Source of the DNA: Acidobacteriota bacterium
GTDB lineage: Bacteria; Acidobacteriota; Holophagae; Acanthopleuribacterales; Acanthopleuribacteraceae
Reading direction: 5' to 3'
Length of the DNA: 64,000 nt
Assembly (NCBI GenBank): GCA_020439745.1
Contig: JAGQSC010000003.1
Coordinates: 272,301-336,300, forward strand
Each line of letters begins with the position of its first letter. The stretch's first letter is position 1. Under the pieces are notes generated by a model. It worked only from the letters and a program-made list of their open reading frames with translations, was not told where the DNA came from and made no database searches. Positions 37,742 to 47,220 of this stretch are shown one piece after another. The position numbers and the translations under genes were made by a program.

Positions 37742-39655
37742 TTAACCGCCCATTTCCTTTAGATATGACTTGGGTGGCGGGGTCCAGCCCCGTTCAGATC
37801 GGCTGTGTTGGTCCGCGCGATCGATTTGCATGGCATGAATCAATTCAGAGTCCATTTTCATGAACAATTGCTTATAGTGATCGCTGAACCCCGATATGTC
37901 ACCCTCCCCACGCCAGGTTTGGAACAGTTCTTCAAAATACGCATGTTCGGCCGATCTAAACTGTCTCTTTAACTGCTCCACGCGAAAGGGGTGGTAACCC
38001 AGCCGTGCAAGCACGTCACCGCCCATTTGAAGCGCGGAAAGATAGGTTTCGCTGATCACGTGATCGGCACCCGCATGGTTCAATTCGTACAAATGGCGTC
38101 GATCATAAGCTCTGGCCAGGATATACACGTGGGGATAGGTATGTTTCACGCGCTGGACCAACTCAACTGCACGTGCCTGATCGTCAATCGCTACCACCAG
38201 CGCATTGGCTTCCCTGATCCCTGCTGTCTCCAACAAGTCCATCCTGCTGGCATCCCCATAGTAGCTTTTCACGTTTACACTACGTAGGCGGTCCACCTGG
38301 AGCGCGCGGAAATCTAACACCACGGTCGTCACACCATTGGCAATCAAGAGCCGGTTGATGATTTGTCCAAAGCGACCAATTCCGGCAATGATCACGGTGC
38401 CTTGTTCATCGATCTCATCAGCCTCGGTTTCGTCATCTCTCCTTTGGTAACGCGGCTGAATCACGCGCTCAAACACAATGAACAGCAACGGCGTGAGGAA
38501 CATGGAAAGCGCGACCACCAAAGAGAGCTTCTGGGCGAGATCCACCGGAATCACGTGTTGGGCGACCGAAAAGCCCACCAACACAAAGCCAAATTCTCCT
38601 GCCTGGGCGAGACTCAAGGCAAACAACCAGCGATTACTGGCGTGCACATGAAACGCCGTGGAGAGCACCCACAGGATCGTCATTTTCACCAACATCAACG
38701 CCAAGGTCAGGCCGACGATCGACGGCCAATCCGCAGCCAAAACCCCGAATTGAATGCCCGCGCCCACCGTGATGAAAAACAACCCCAAAAGCAGCCCTTT
38801 GAACGGTTCAATATCGGCTTCCAGCTCATGGCGGAACTCGGAATTGGCCAACACGACACCCGCCAAGAAGGTACCCAAAGCGGGCGATAACCCGATCAGA
38901 CTCATAAGCGCCGCAATGCCGATCACGAGCATCAATGCCGCTGCGGTAAACACTTCGTGCAGTCCAGATTCGGCTACAAAGCGAAACAGCGGTCGGCTGA
39001 GATAATGACCTGCTGCGATCAGAGCGCCCACCGTAACCAAAACAACGAGTGCCGTTGCCCATGCCGGCAGATGAGCCACCAGGCTCAATTCATCGTGGTG
39101 TTGGGCCACGTCATTCACCAATTCAGCCGCCACTTGCAATTCTGGCAGGGCCAGCAGAGGAATAAGGGCCAGCACGGGAATGACCGCAATATCCTGTAGC
39201 AACAGGACGGAAAATGCCGCGCGCCCCCCTTCGGTTTTTGCTAATCCCTTCTCATTGAAGGTCTGCAGCACAATGGCTGTCGATGACAGGGAAAAAATGA
39301 CGCCCACAGTCAAAGCCTCGGACCACATCAAACCCAGAATCATCGCGATACTGGCAAGTACTGCAGTGGTGGCTGCCATCTGTAACCCGCCTAGTCCCAA
39401 CAAGCGGTGACGCATATCCCACAACATTCGGGGCTCCAATTCCAAGCCCACCAAGAACAACATCATGACCACACCAAACTCGGCGAAATGTTGAATGGTC
39501 GCTGTTTCCTGACCCACCCAGCCAGCGAGTGGACCAATCACGACGCCGGCAATCAGGTAACCAAGCACTGAACCCAACCCCAATCGTTTCGCCAGAGGAA
39601 CCATCAACACAGCCGCACACAAATAGATGAATGCTTGCACCAAGATCGACGTCAT
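37742..39655 (-). CDS. kefC: Glutathione-regulated-type K+/H+ antiporter KefB/KefC family
   Basis: Monovalent cation:proton antiporter (CPA2). Residues about 1-385 form 11-13 membrane helices with the CPA2 signatures GLGSVLGYLIAGVVIGPL, FLVGLELEPRMLW and VLLLQDIAVIPVLALIP. Residues about 400-520 are a TrkA-N/RCK Rossmann domain (TVIIAGIGRFGQIINRLL, YYGDASRMDLLETAGI). A charged C-terminal tail follows. The ATG at 39655 overlaps the stop of the quinone-reductase-like gene (ATGA), the conserved kefF-kefC arrangement, so K+ efflux during electrophile stress is the expected function. Whether glutathione is the ligand in this organism is unknown. Confidence 0.92.
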   Translation of the reverse strand: MTSILVQAFIYLCAAVLMVPLAKRLGLGSVLGYLIAGVVIGPLAGWVGQETATIQHFAEFGVVMMLFLVGLELEPRMLWDMRHRLLGLGGLQMAATTAVLASIAMILGLMWSEALTVGVIFSLSSTAIVLQTFNEKGLAKTEGGRAAFSVLLLQDIAVIPVLALIPLLALPELQVAAELVNDVAQHHDELSLVAHLPAWATALVVLVTVGALIAAGHYLSRPLFRFVAESGLHEVFTAAALMLVIGIAALMSLIGLSPALGTFLAGVVLANSEFRHELEADIEPFKGLLLGLFFITVGAGIQFGVLAADWPSIVGLTLALMLVKMTILWVLSTAFHVHASNRWLFALSLAQAGEFGFVLVGFSVAQHVIPVDLAQKLSLVVALSMFLTPLLFIVFERVIQPRYQRRDDETEADEIDEQGTVIIAGIGRFGQIINRLLIANGVTTVVLDFRALQVDRLRSVNVKSYYGDASRMDLLETAGIREANALVVAIDDQARAVELVQRVKHTYPHVYILARAYDRRHLYELNHAGADHVISETYLSALQMGGDVLARLGYHPFRVEQLKRQFRSAEHAYFEELFQTWRGEGDISGFSDHYKQLFMKMDSELIHAMQIDRADQHSRSERGWTPPPKSYLKEMGG

Positions 39656-40272
39656 ATGCGTTCCTCCATGTGTTGGGTCACCCACGCATTGATGGTGATG
39701 ACATCATCCCAGTTGTGCCCATGCCATGCACGATCACCCAATCCATTTAGCAACGCCGTCCATTGGGCGATATGCCTGCTGAGACGCTTGTCTTCGACCG
39801 CCGACCGAGCACCAAACAAAGTGAACGGTGGCAGATAGGTCATCCCGACAAAATCTGCCATTTGTTCCAGTGGCTGCAACAGCTCGCGGATCGTGAAATG
39901 GTTATAGCCATCGGCGTGATAGGCCTTTTCGGGACCACTTGCGCTTAACGCACACATGAACTGTTTTCCTGCCAAGGCCTTGCCCTCGTGACCGTAGGCA
40001 AAGCCATATTCCAATACCAAGTCCTGCCATTCCTTTAACAGGGATGGCGTGGAATACCAATACAACGGAAAGTGAAAAATCAACACGTCATGCTCACGCA
40101 ATCGCTGCTGTTCCCGATCAATATCAATGCAAAACGTGGGATATTCCCGATACAAATCCACCGCCGTAACATGGGCTAACGACTTGGAAGCCACGAACAT
40201 CGGTCGATTGACTTCAGATCGATGGGGTGAGGGGTGGGCAAACAGAATCAAGATCCGCTGCTTAGACGACAT
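39652..40272 (-). CDS. kefF: KefF-like NAD(P)H quinone oxidoreductase
   Basis: Flavodoxin-fold NAD(P)H oxidoreductase that binds and activates KefC-type antiporters and reduces quinones. Motifs: ILILFAHPSPHRSEVNR (FMN phosphate loop), LIFHFPLYWYSTPSLLKEW and KQFMCALSASGPEKAY, all standard for the KefF/MdaB/NQO family. 206 residues. It overlaps the antiporter gene by four bases, which fixes the assignment as an ancillary subunit rather than a free-standing reductase. Confidence 0.9.
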   Translation of the reverse strand: MSSKQRILILFAHPSPHRSEVNRPMFVASKSLAHVTAVDLYREYPTFCIDIDREQQRLREHDVLIFHFPLYWYSTPSLLKEWQDLVLEYGFAYGHEGKALAGKQFMCALSASGPEKAYHADGYNHFTIRELLQPLEQMADFVGMTYLPPFTLFGARSAVEDKRLSRHIAQWTALLNGLGDRAWHGHNWDDVITINAWVTQHMEERI

Positions 40273-40394
40273 GATGACTCCATGGGGAAGTTAGTTTCTT
40301 ATCGGACGCTACCCATGATTGGCCACCCCTGTCAATGCCTTAAGGGGATGGCGCGGAGCCGACCAGATCCTAGCAGATGCTCATTCAGCAAAAC

Positions 40395-43013
40395 CTAATC
40401 GGGAACGTGCCCAACCAGCCAGTTGAGTTCCATCACTACAGGCAAAGCCCCATAGGTCTTCCCCGCACTCAAGAGAAATCTCTGACCATCAGCTGTCACA
40501 TCGATACTGTCTTCATTTAACAAATCTACCGGGAACAAACGCTCCAATGGACCCAATTCCAACTCGGGTGACCAGTTGACGGTCACAGCCGTCATCCATC
40601 CTTCGGCCGAAACGTAAAAAAGCTCCCCGCTGTCCGCTCGCCAACGCGGAACCACACTTCGAGCGCCCTCAGAAACTCGGACCCGGCGCATGAGTTCGCC
40701 CGCAAACATGAGCTCAATCTCGCCAAACCCCGAAGCGGTTGTGAAAAAGGCCAAGCACCGCCCATCGGGAGACGGACTTGGGAGCATTTCCTGGAAGTCG
40801 GTTTGTAACAGAGCGGTCGGCTCGTCAGCCATCGACCAACGCCAGATATCGAAACCGGTATTAGGGTTTGACCGATCTAGATATAGCCCCATCTGATTCC
40901 AGCCTCGTACCCAATAGAAGCCGAAATGCGGCGGAGCACTCGCCACCAACATCCCATCGGCGACGCGTCGGACGGTGATCGTGAAATTGGGACCCGGACT
41001 TGAGGCGGTATAGGCTATGAGCGTGCCGTCCGGAGACCATGATGGCGACCATTCCAAATAAGGTTCCTCACTCAAGCGGTTCACACCCCCACGAATCAAA
41101 TCAATCAACCATACATCGCTGAAAGCAGTGATGGGGTCCGATAGGGTAGTTACGGCTGTTTTGTTGTCTGGCGAAAGACGCACCGCCACGTAATGCCCAG
41201 GCGTGCCAACTTGTCCCGTTTCACGCCCATGCCGGTCCACCCAGATCAGGGGTGAGGCGGGCGGATTGACCTGATAGGCCAATGCATGTTCACCTGCCAC
41301 GGAGAATGCCGACCAACCATTGAAGAAATGGGGCACCCTGGAAGCCACAGGCATCGGAGAACCAGACAATTGTCCCGTATCTGGATCGAAGCGTTGGGCG
41401 ACCAGCGTATTGTTTTGGACGAAAAGGATCCATCCCGGATCCGCGTAGCGCGCCTGCGACGACACCTCCAAAATCCGAGTGTATTTCTCTGTGGACAAAT
41501 CGCCGAGATAGACGCGGCCGACCATGGAATCATGAATACGGTCCCAGAAGAGAAAGCGTTTGCCATCGGGCAAGAAATCCACCCAGCGCGGCAATTCGCC
41601 CTCCGTGACCACCCGCGTAGGTTGCCCACCCGTTTCATCCACCTGAAACAAGCCATCATCGGGCCCAAAACCCTGCGAAAACAAAATCACACCTTGGGAA
41701 CCCCACGAACCGGTGTTGGAGCCCTGCACATTGCACACAAACTGCACGGGTCCACCTTCCGCCTTCATGCGGTGCAATTTTCCTTGAGCAAAGAAGGCGA
41801 TTTCGCGCCCGTCGGGAGACCAAAAGGGAGAACGAGCACCATTGGTGCCTTCCAATCGTTTCGCCTGCAGTTCAGAGACTGCGCGCACGTACAAATTAAC
41901 TTCCCCTTCGTGTTGCGCCACAAAGGCCAGGCGCTTCCCATCGGGCGATAGGGCAATGTTGTGGGTTTCCGCATAAACCGAAAATCGCCCATTGGCTTCA
42001 AGCGGTTGAATCTCAAAAATCACCGATTCAGGAACCGCAACGACGCGGTGCGACCACAGCCAGAAAAGTGGTATTCCGGCCAAAAAGAGGAGTAAAGGCC
42101 AAACCAATCGACGCACGATTGAAATCGTTCCAGCAGAGGACTCAAATGCCAACTCACGGCCAGACCGCAGGCTGAGACTTTCCAATGTCAGCGCCAAGTC
42201 CTTTGCCGATCCAAAGCGTTGCCTCGGATCTTTCGTCAAAAGACGTTCCAACAGGCGCGCCAGCGTGGTGTCCAAGTGCCAAGGGGCTCGACTCAAATCA
42301 GGCACATCCTCACGCAGGATGGCGTGCATACTCTCCACGGCCGTCTCGCGTCGAAAGGGATTAGAACCCGTACACATTTCCACCAAGACAACGCCGAGTG
42401 AGAACAAATCGGATCGCGCATCTGCCCGTTCACCACGAATCTGTTCCGGCGCCATATAACCCGCTGTCCCCAATACCGTACCAGCCGAGGTTTCCAGCAT
42501 CGTGGACGCATCCTGAGACGCGGGCCGGGATGGGCGTTCTTGCCGGGCCAAGCCAAAATCAAGAATTTTGACGCGTTGGTCCCGACACAAAAAGAGGTTT
42601 TCTGGTTTTAAATCACGGTGAACAATGCCCTTTTCATGAGCCGAAGCCAGGGCGCGCGCCACGTCGATGGCAATTTCCCTTACGCGTCTCGAGGTAAGAG
42701 GGCCCCGACTGAGCACCTCTCGCAGTGTCTCACCATCCAACAGTTCGGTCACCAGGTAAGCCATCCCCTTGTCGACCCCAAAATCATGAACCGTGAGGAT
42801 GTTGGCGTGATTGAGTGTAGACACGGCACGAGCTTCTTGCTCGAATCTCTGCCTGCGTTCCGAATCATCTGAGAAATCGGTTCGCATGATTTTGATGGCT
42901 ACGTCGCGTTCCAGGCGGGGATCGTGGGCCCGATACACCTCACCCATCCCGCCAGCACCAATCGAACCCAATATTTGATAGGGGCCTACCAGCTCACCTG
43001 ATGCCAATGTCAT
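40395..43013 (-). CDS. Ser/Thr protein kinase with TolB-like WD40 beta-propeller
   Basis: 872 residues from the ATG at 43013 (MTLASGELVGPYQIL); the frame continues upstream without signals. Kinase domain at about 12-275: GAGGMGEVYRA loop, AIK lysine 41, HRDLKPENLF, DFGLARQ, GTAGYMAPEQIRGE. One membrane helix near 325-345 (LVWPLLLFLAGIPLFWLW). The rest is a TolB/PD40-type propeller with the blade pattern LSPDGKRLAFVAQ, WSPDGREIAFFAQ and SWSPDGTLIAYTA. This is a known kinase layout in Acidobacteriota; the propeller is presumably the extracytoplasmic sensor. All catalytic residues are intact. Confidence 0.93.
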   Translation of the reverse strand: MTLASGELVGPYQILGSIGAGGMGEVYRAHDPRLERDVAIKIMRTDFSDDSERRQRFEQEARAVSTLNHANILTVHDFGVDKGMAYLVTELLDGETLREVLSRGPLTSRRVREIAIDVARALASAHEKGIVHRDLKPENLFLCRDQRVKILDFGLARQERPSRPASQDASTMLETSAGTVLGTAGYMAPEQIRGERADARSDLFSLGVVLVEMCTGSNPFRRETAVESMHAILREDVPDLSRAPWHLDTTLARLLERLLTKDPRQRFGSAKDLALTLESLSLRSGRELAFESSAGTISIVRRLVWPLLLFLAGIPLFWLWSHRVVAVPESVIFEIQPLEANGRFSVYAETHNIALSPDGKRLAFVAQHEGEVNLYVRAVSELQAKRLEGTNGARSPFWSPDGREIAFFAQGKLHRMKAEGGPVQFVCNVQGSNTGSWGSQGVILFSQGFGPDDGLFQVDETGGQPTRVVTEGELPRWVDFLPDGKRFLFWDRIHDSMVGRVYLGDLSTEKYTRILEVSSQARYADPGWILFVQNNTLVAQRFDPDTGQLSGSPMPVASRVPHFFNGWSAFSVAGEHALAYQVNPPASPLIWVDRHGRETGQVGTPGHYVAVRLSPDNKTAVTTLSDPITAFSDVWLIDLIRGGVNRLSEEPYLEWSPSWSPDGTLIAYTASSPGPNFTITVRRVADGMLVASAPPHFGFYWVRGWNQMGLYLDRSNPNTGFDIWRWSMADEPTALLQTDFQEMLPSPSPDGRCLAFFTTASGFGEIELMFAGELMRRVRVSEGARSVVPRWRADSGELFYVSAEGWMTAVTVNWSPELELGPLERLFPVDLLNEDSIDVTADGQRFLLSAGKTYGALPVVMELNWLVGHVPD

Positions 43014-43214
43014 GGTGCGATTCCTGTAGACACAAACGCCCCTACGACACAGAGATTCCGGAGTGAGATACCCCAGCCGCATACGGTGATGATCAACAAC
43101 TCAACAGCCCAGAGAAACAACGCCACCTCCCAGGTGCCATCGTAAGAGGCTAATCAACAGGGGAACTGAAATTCATCATCGGGGATTCATTTTCCCCAGT
43201 CAAGCTATAGATCG

Positions 43215-45374
43215 TCAAGGCAACCAGGCGTATCCCACCTTCAGGTAATAGGACCGGTCGGTTTGAGTTAGATCGTAGGGGTCACGACCTGCGTAGTTGT
43301 CTGAATACCCAGCGAGAATCAATGTCTGTGGATTCAACTTATACGAGAAGAGGAATTGCGTGAACAAGTCCTCGCTGTGTCGATCCACTTCGATTGAATA
43401 GTTTTCGGGTGTCCTTGTCACATCGCGGTATTGCACGATGGCACGCAGGAAGGTGCGCAAGTTCACGTGATACGTCAGGTGCAATTCCGCTAATTGAGCA
43501 CGAAATAGACGACCAGATGCCACTTCCAAAGTCTGGTGCAGGTATTCCAAATCCGCTTGAGTGCGTCGGCCCAACGACCACTGGATGGCTGGGTTCAGCG
43601 TGATGAAATCGGCCGACTGACTATTGGTGAAATCAATAGTCTCCCCCCGATTCAAGTAGAAGACCCATCCCAAGGTGCCACTCGGTCGCATGGACACATA
43701 CAGACTTTGACGGAAATGGTGGTAGTCCGCCCCTTGGTAGTGCTCACGATTGGGTGCCAAGTTAATGCTGATATAGGACTGGTTGGGACCCTCGTACTCT
43801 ACGCCGATGTCTTGGCCGTTCTCGTGGATGGATCCGTCACTGGACTGGGTGAAATCGGTACTCACGTTGAGCCAAAACTTGCGAAACCAACGGCTCTCTC
43901 CACCCCACAAGACCCGGCTTACGCCTGCTTGTGCAAAGCGATAGCCCACTTGAGTCACAAATCCCGCATCCGCGCGGTAGTCCTCATCGAAATGGGCCGC
44001 CCGAGCAGACCAGATCCAATTGCGGCTGTTGTGGCGATAACGCACATAGGCTGCAGTCCCCGAATCATTGGAGATCGACCCTTGTGGATCCGTCGTATCG
44101 GAACGCATCACCTGAAATTGGAGTCGGTCCCCTTCAGCCAGCTGCCAAACACCGTCTACACCATAGTTGGCGTTGTGATAACTGCCCGACTCGCGGTAGG
44201 TGGCCAGAGCGCCAATACTGGAACCTTTACCTATGTCCCGTCGCCATCGCACCACGCTGGTGGTGGCGTCCTCTTCGGTAAACCGAGTGGAAGAGCCTTG
44301 GTAGCCCGGTTCGATGATCTGATTGAATTGGTCTTCCGTTATCAGCACCCCAATCCCGTTGGCCCCCTCTTTACCCGTGAACTTCAACCCGTAACGAGGT
44401 TGTATGACGGACCGGGTAAACACAGCCGAAATCGGCGTATCAAAAAAGTCTGATCCTTCTAGGAAGAACGGACGCTTCTCGGGAAAATACAGCGCAAATC
44501 GCTCGTTCACGTTGAGCTGCGCCGAATCGGCCTCCACTTGCGCGAAGTCCGGATTCAAGGTGCCTTGCAGCGTCAGGTTGGGAGTGGCACTCCATCGTGC
44601 TGAAAGACCCAGTTCGGTATCTTCATCTTGCGTTTCGAATCCACCACGGGTTTCAGGGTCACGTGCCTCCGTTCGAGTGGTCGTAGCCGTAGGAATCACC
44701 TGCAGGTTCCGACCGGGCTCAAGCCCTTCAAAACCCACCACTGTTGGAAACTGGCACACGATACAGTTGCGATTACGGTCGATGGGGATGGACCGCAACT
44801 GGTGCTTCACATCGCGCGGGTAATCCCGCATGGCAAGCAGACCCCAGGTCATGGGCCCGGCGTCCCTGGGAAAACGAAGCTGCTTAAAGGGGATGGCCAT
44901 TTCCACGCTGTAGCCCCAATCGAAGATCGCCCCGGCTGCATCCCAAATGGCATCCCATGACCAATCTTCGCTGTCGCTGATCTCGTCGTTGACCGCATCC
45001 AACTGCACACCCAGGGCGTTGGCCCGGAACTGGTAGCCGCGCCGTTGATCGTTGAAGGTATCAATGATGATGCCCACATTGTCGTCGTTTAAGGGCACGT
45101 CGCGATCCGCTAGATGGGCGCGTATGGCGCTTGGGTTGGGATCCAGCGCGCGGAACCCCACATACAAAGTGTCGCCATCGTGGATGATCAAACACGTGGT
45201 GGCGACCAGTGCATCCAGATTGTCTCCGGGAAACCACTCGTGGGTCACAGGCACCTGCGCAGCACGGTCCCAAATCGCTTCATCCAGATGACCATCAATC
45301 TTCACTTCCCCGCTGATTTCTGGCACCGAGACCGGAGTGTTCATCCACAGCAGACCCACACACAATGCGACCAT
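43215..45374 (-). CDS. CBM9-like / DUF5916-type outer-membrane barrel protein
   Basis: 719 residues. The second ATG (45374) is better spaced from the AGGAG site than the ATG at 45380. After a short signal sequence, residues about 20-220 form a carbohydrate-binding-family-9-like sandwich (VKIDGHLDEAIWDRA, DTLYVGFRALDPNP). The rest resembles the DUF5916 beta-barrel: alternating aromatic strands, FPEKRPFFLEGSDFF, and a C-terminal strand ending YLKVGYAWLP, typical of outer-membrane insertion. Probable surface glycan or lipid-associated protein; no enzymatic residues assigned. Confidence 0.82.
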   Translation of the reverse strand: MVALCVGLLWMNTPVSVPEISGEVKIDGHLDEAIWDRAAQVPVTHEWFPGDNLDALVATTCLIIHDGDTLYVGFRALDPNPSAIRAHLADRDVPLNDDNVGIIIDTFNDQRRGYQFRANALGVQLDAVNDEISDSEDWSWDAIWDAAGAIFDWGYSVEMAIPFKQLRFPRDAGPMTWGLLAMRDYPRDVKHQLRSIPIDRNRNCIVCQFPTVVGFEGLEPGRNLQVIPTATTTRTEARDPETRGGFETQDEDTELGLSARWSATPNLTLQGTLNPDFAQVEADSAQLNVNERFALYFPEKRPFFLEGSDFFDTPISAVFTRSVIQPRYGLKFTGKEGANGIGVLITEDQFNQIIEPGYQGSSTRFTEEDATTSVVRWRRDIGKGSSIGALATYRESGSYHNANYGVDGVWQLAEGDRLQFQVMRSDTTDPQGSISNDSGTAAYVRYRHNSRNWIWSARAAHFDEDYRADAGFVTQVGYRFAQAGVSRVLWGGESRWFRKFWLNVSTDFTQSSDGSIHENGQDIGVEYEGPNQSYISINLAPNREHYQGADYHHFRQSLYVSMRPSGTLGWVFYLNRGETIDFTNSQSADFITLNPAIQWSLGRRTQADLEYLHQTLEVASGRLFRAQLAELHLTYHVNLRTFLRAIVQYRDVTRTPENYSIEVDRHSEDLFTQFLFSYKLNPQTLILAGYSDNYAGRDPYDLTQTDRSYYLKVGYAWLP

Positions 45375-45486
45375 GGTCATCTCCTACATTTCTTATAGGG
45401 ACGCGATCACGACCAAAAAAGTTGGGTCTTCCACAAATTCCACGAATTAGGGGTAGGATGAGTCACTTGCAACCGGGAGCAAATAG

Positions 45487-46032
45487 GTGTCAGCAACAGA
45501 ACGACTCGATCGCGTCAAAGCCAAATGCGTGCAGGGGCAGCAATCGTACGCCATACCCCTCGTCAACATGCGTGCGTACATGCCGGTGCTCGCTTTGCTA
45601 GGCGCATTGTCGCTGATCGAGTGTTTACTTGTCCATGCCTGGATGGTTCATGCCGACGTCAAGACATGGGTCCACCTCGCTTGGGCAACCATGGAAGTGC
45701 TCACCGTCCTTTGGATTGCCTTCGACACCCGGCGGTTAGCTTCCGCTTCCATGCGTTTCGAACCAGATGGCATCCATATCCACTATGGATTGCGTTTTCG
45801 GCGAACCATAGCTTGGGATGAGTGTGAGGACCTTTTGGTGGGATCAGAGTTGGAGGTGCCAGACCGATTGCAGGTGACACCTTGGACCAAACAAGAACAT
45901 AAACTCATATTCCTTGTGCCCATGGGCGATGAACCGAATTTGGAGTTGCGCGTGCGCCATAAGGATGCGGTGCAGCGACTGTTCCTGACCGTACCCCAGC
46001 TACAAAACCTGCCATTCATGATCGAAGGGTGA
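45487..46032 (+). CDS. Membrane protein with PH-like C-terminal domain
   Basis: 181 residues from a GTG with a GGGAG site. Two membrane helices at about 35-58 (MPVLALLGALSLIECLLVHAW) and 63-83 (VHLAWATMEVLTVLWIAFD). A soluble beta-rich domain follows (MRFEPDGIHIHYGLRFRRTIAWDECEDL...KLIFLVPMGDE), with the layout of bacterial PH-like proteins. No specific family is claimed. Confidence 0.6.
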   Translation: MSATERLDRVKAKCVQGQQSYAIPLVNMRAYMPVLALLGALSLIECLLVHAWMVHADVKTWVHLAWATMEVLTVLWIAFDTRRLASASMRFEPDGIHIHYGLRFRRTIAWDECEDLLVGSELEVPDRLQVTPWTKQEHKLIFLVPMGDEPNLELRVRHKDAVQRLFLTVPQLQNLPFMIEG

Positions 46033-46166
46033 CCTTCCAGACCCATCCAGGCGATCCGTATCAAGTTGGGGCAGCCGCGTTTTCCACCTCGTCCCCTTTT
46101 TCGTTATGATGATCTTCAAACATCAAACGGATCATTATTGATTCACGTGAAAGGATACGAAGATCC

Positions 46167-46415
46167 ATGAAAACACTGGGGATTGTGTTGGCCTGTGCGG
46201 CCCTAGGCTTTTTGATTGGGTACGGCATCTTTGGTGAGCTGGCCGGGCGTTACGTGAGCATAAGCACCATCCTTACGGGACCCGACGGCATCATCGAAAA
46301 GGGCATTCACGGCATTGCCGGTATCGACACCATGCGCACACGCATCCTCATGTGTACAGTAGGTGGTGCGTTGCTCGGCTTGGTGGTTACCTTGTGGAAA
46401 GGCAAGAAGCGTTAG
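46167..46415 (+). CDS. Small two-helix membrane protein
   Basis: 82 residues. The ATG follows AAAGGATACGAAG. Helix 1 (LGIVLACAALGFLIGYGIFG) and helix 2 (ILMCTVGGALLGLVVTLW) are Gly-rich and end in a basic tail (KGKKR). The family is not recognised. Confidence 0.6.
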   Translation: MKTLGIVLACAALGFLIGYGIFGELAGRYVSISTILTGPDGIIEKGIHGIAGIDTMRTRILMCTVGGALLGLVVTLWKGKKR

Positions 46416-46633
46416 GTCAGTGGTGTGGGGATTGGATTCATCCAAACGCGTTTTCACCGACGATCATTCGTACACGCTTATCAACACGTTGCGACCTACA
46501 TCTGCAATCATCACGAGTGCCTTACTGCTTTAGGTTGAGAAGACGCCCGATGAAAATGGGGTAATATGGAAACAGCGCTCAATCAATAGACTGAAAGGAG
46601 GGTGTTGTCGAACCTTTCTGGAACTCGTTTTTC

Positions 46634-47218
46634 ATGATGGTCGTACTGTTCAATCCGTTCCTAATGACTGTGTACCTGATGGAAGTAATTCGCGACACAA
46701 ATGCTCGTCTGTTTTTGCGAATACTAGCCAGGGCCTTCGCCATCAGCGGCGTCGTATTCTTGGGATTTGCCTTTGTGGGTGAACAGTTTTTCTCGCGGGT
46801 CTTGCAAGTGGACTTTGCGTCCTTTCTCATTTTCGGAGGCATTGTGTTCCTTCTAATAGCTGTGCGATTCATCGTTTTTGGGGCTCCTGTGATGACCAAC
46901 TTACGCGGATCACCTGAGCACATTTCTGGGTCCATCGCCATGCCGTTCATGATCGGGCCCGGCACCGTGAGTGCCAGTGTCATGGCTGGCACCCAACAGC
47001 CACTGGGCCTTGCGGCCGGCTCGATCATCCTGGCTCTCATTGTGAGTTGTGTGCTCCTGCTGGGCATGAAGTACATCCATGACCACGTAAGACGTCGCAA
47101 TGCGGGTTTGGTGGAGCGCTATTCTGAAATTGTAGGTCGCGCTTCGGCCTTGATTATCGGCACACTGGCCATAGACATGGTCATCCGCGGCGTGAAATCC
47201 GCATTCAATCTGGGCTGA
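46634..47218 (+). CDS. MarC family membrane protein (UPF0056)
   Basis: Six-helix membrane protein of the MarC family; function unknown. Motifs: FNPFLMTVYLMEVIRD, FASFLIFGGIVFLLIAVRFI, SIAMPFMIGPGTVSASVMAG and the C-terminal IIGTLAIDMVIRGVKS. The first ATG in frame is 46634, but the same frame is open for 13 further codons upstream and reads VVEPFWNSFF, which would complete the missing part of helix 1. A strong AAAGGAGGG at 46594-46602 is placed for that longer protein, yet no ATG, GTG or TTG occurs in frame there. Either an unusual start codon, a recent mutation or coupling to a tiny leader frame is involved. Confidence 0.8.
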   Translation: MMVVLFNPFLMTVYLMEVIRDTNARLFLRILARAFAISGVVFLGFAFVGEQFFSRVLQVDFASFLIFGGIVFLLIAVRFIVFGAPVMTNLRGSPEHISGSIAMPFMIGPGTVSASVMAGTQQPLGLAAGSIILALIVSCVLLLGMKYIHDHVRRRNAGLVERYSEIVGRASALIIGTLAIDMVIRGVKSAFNLG

Positions 47219-47220
47219 CG

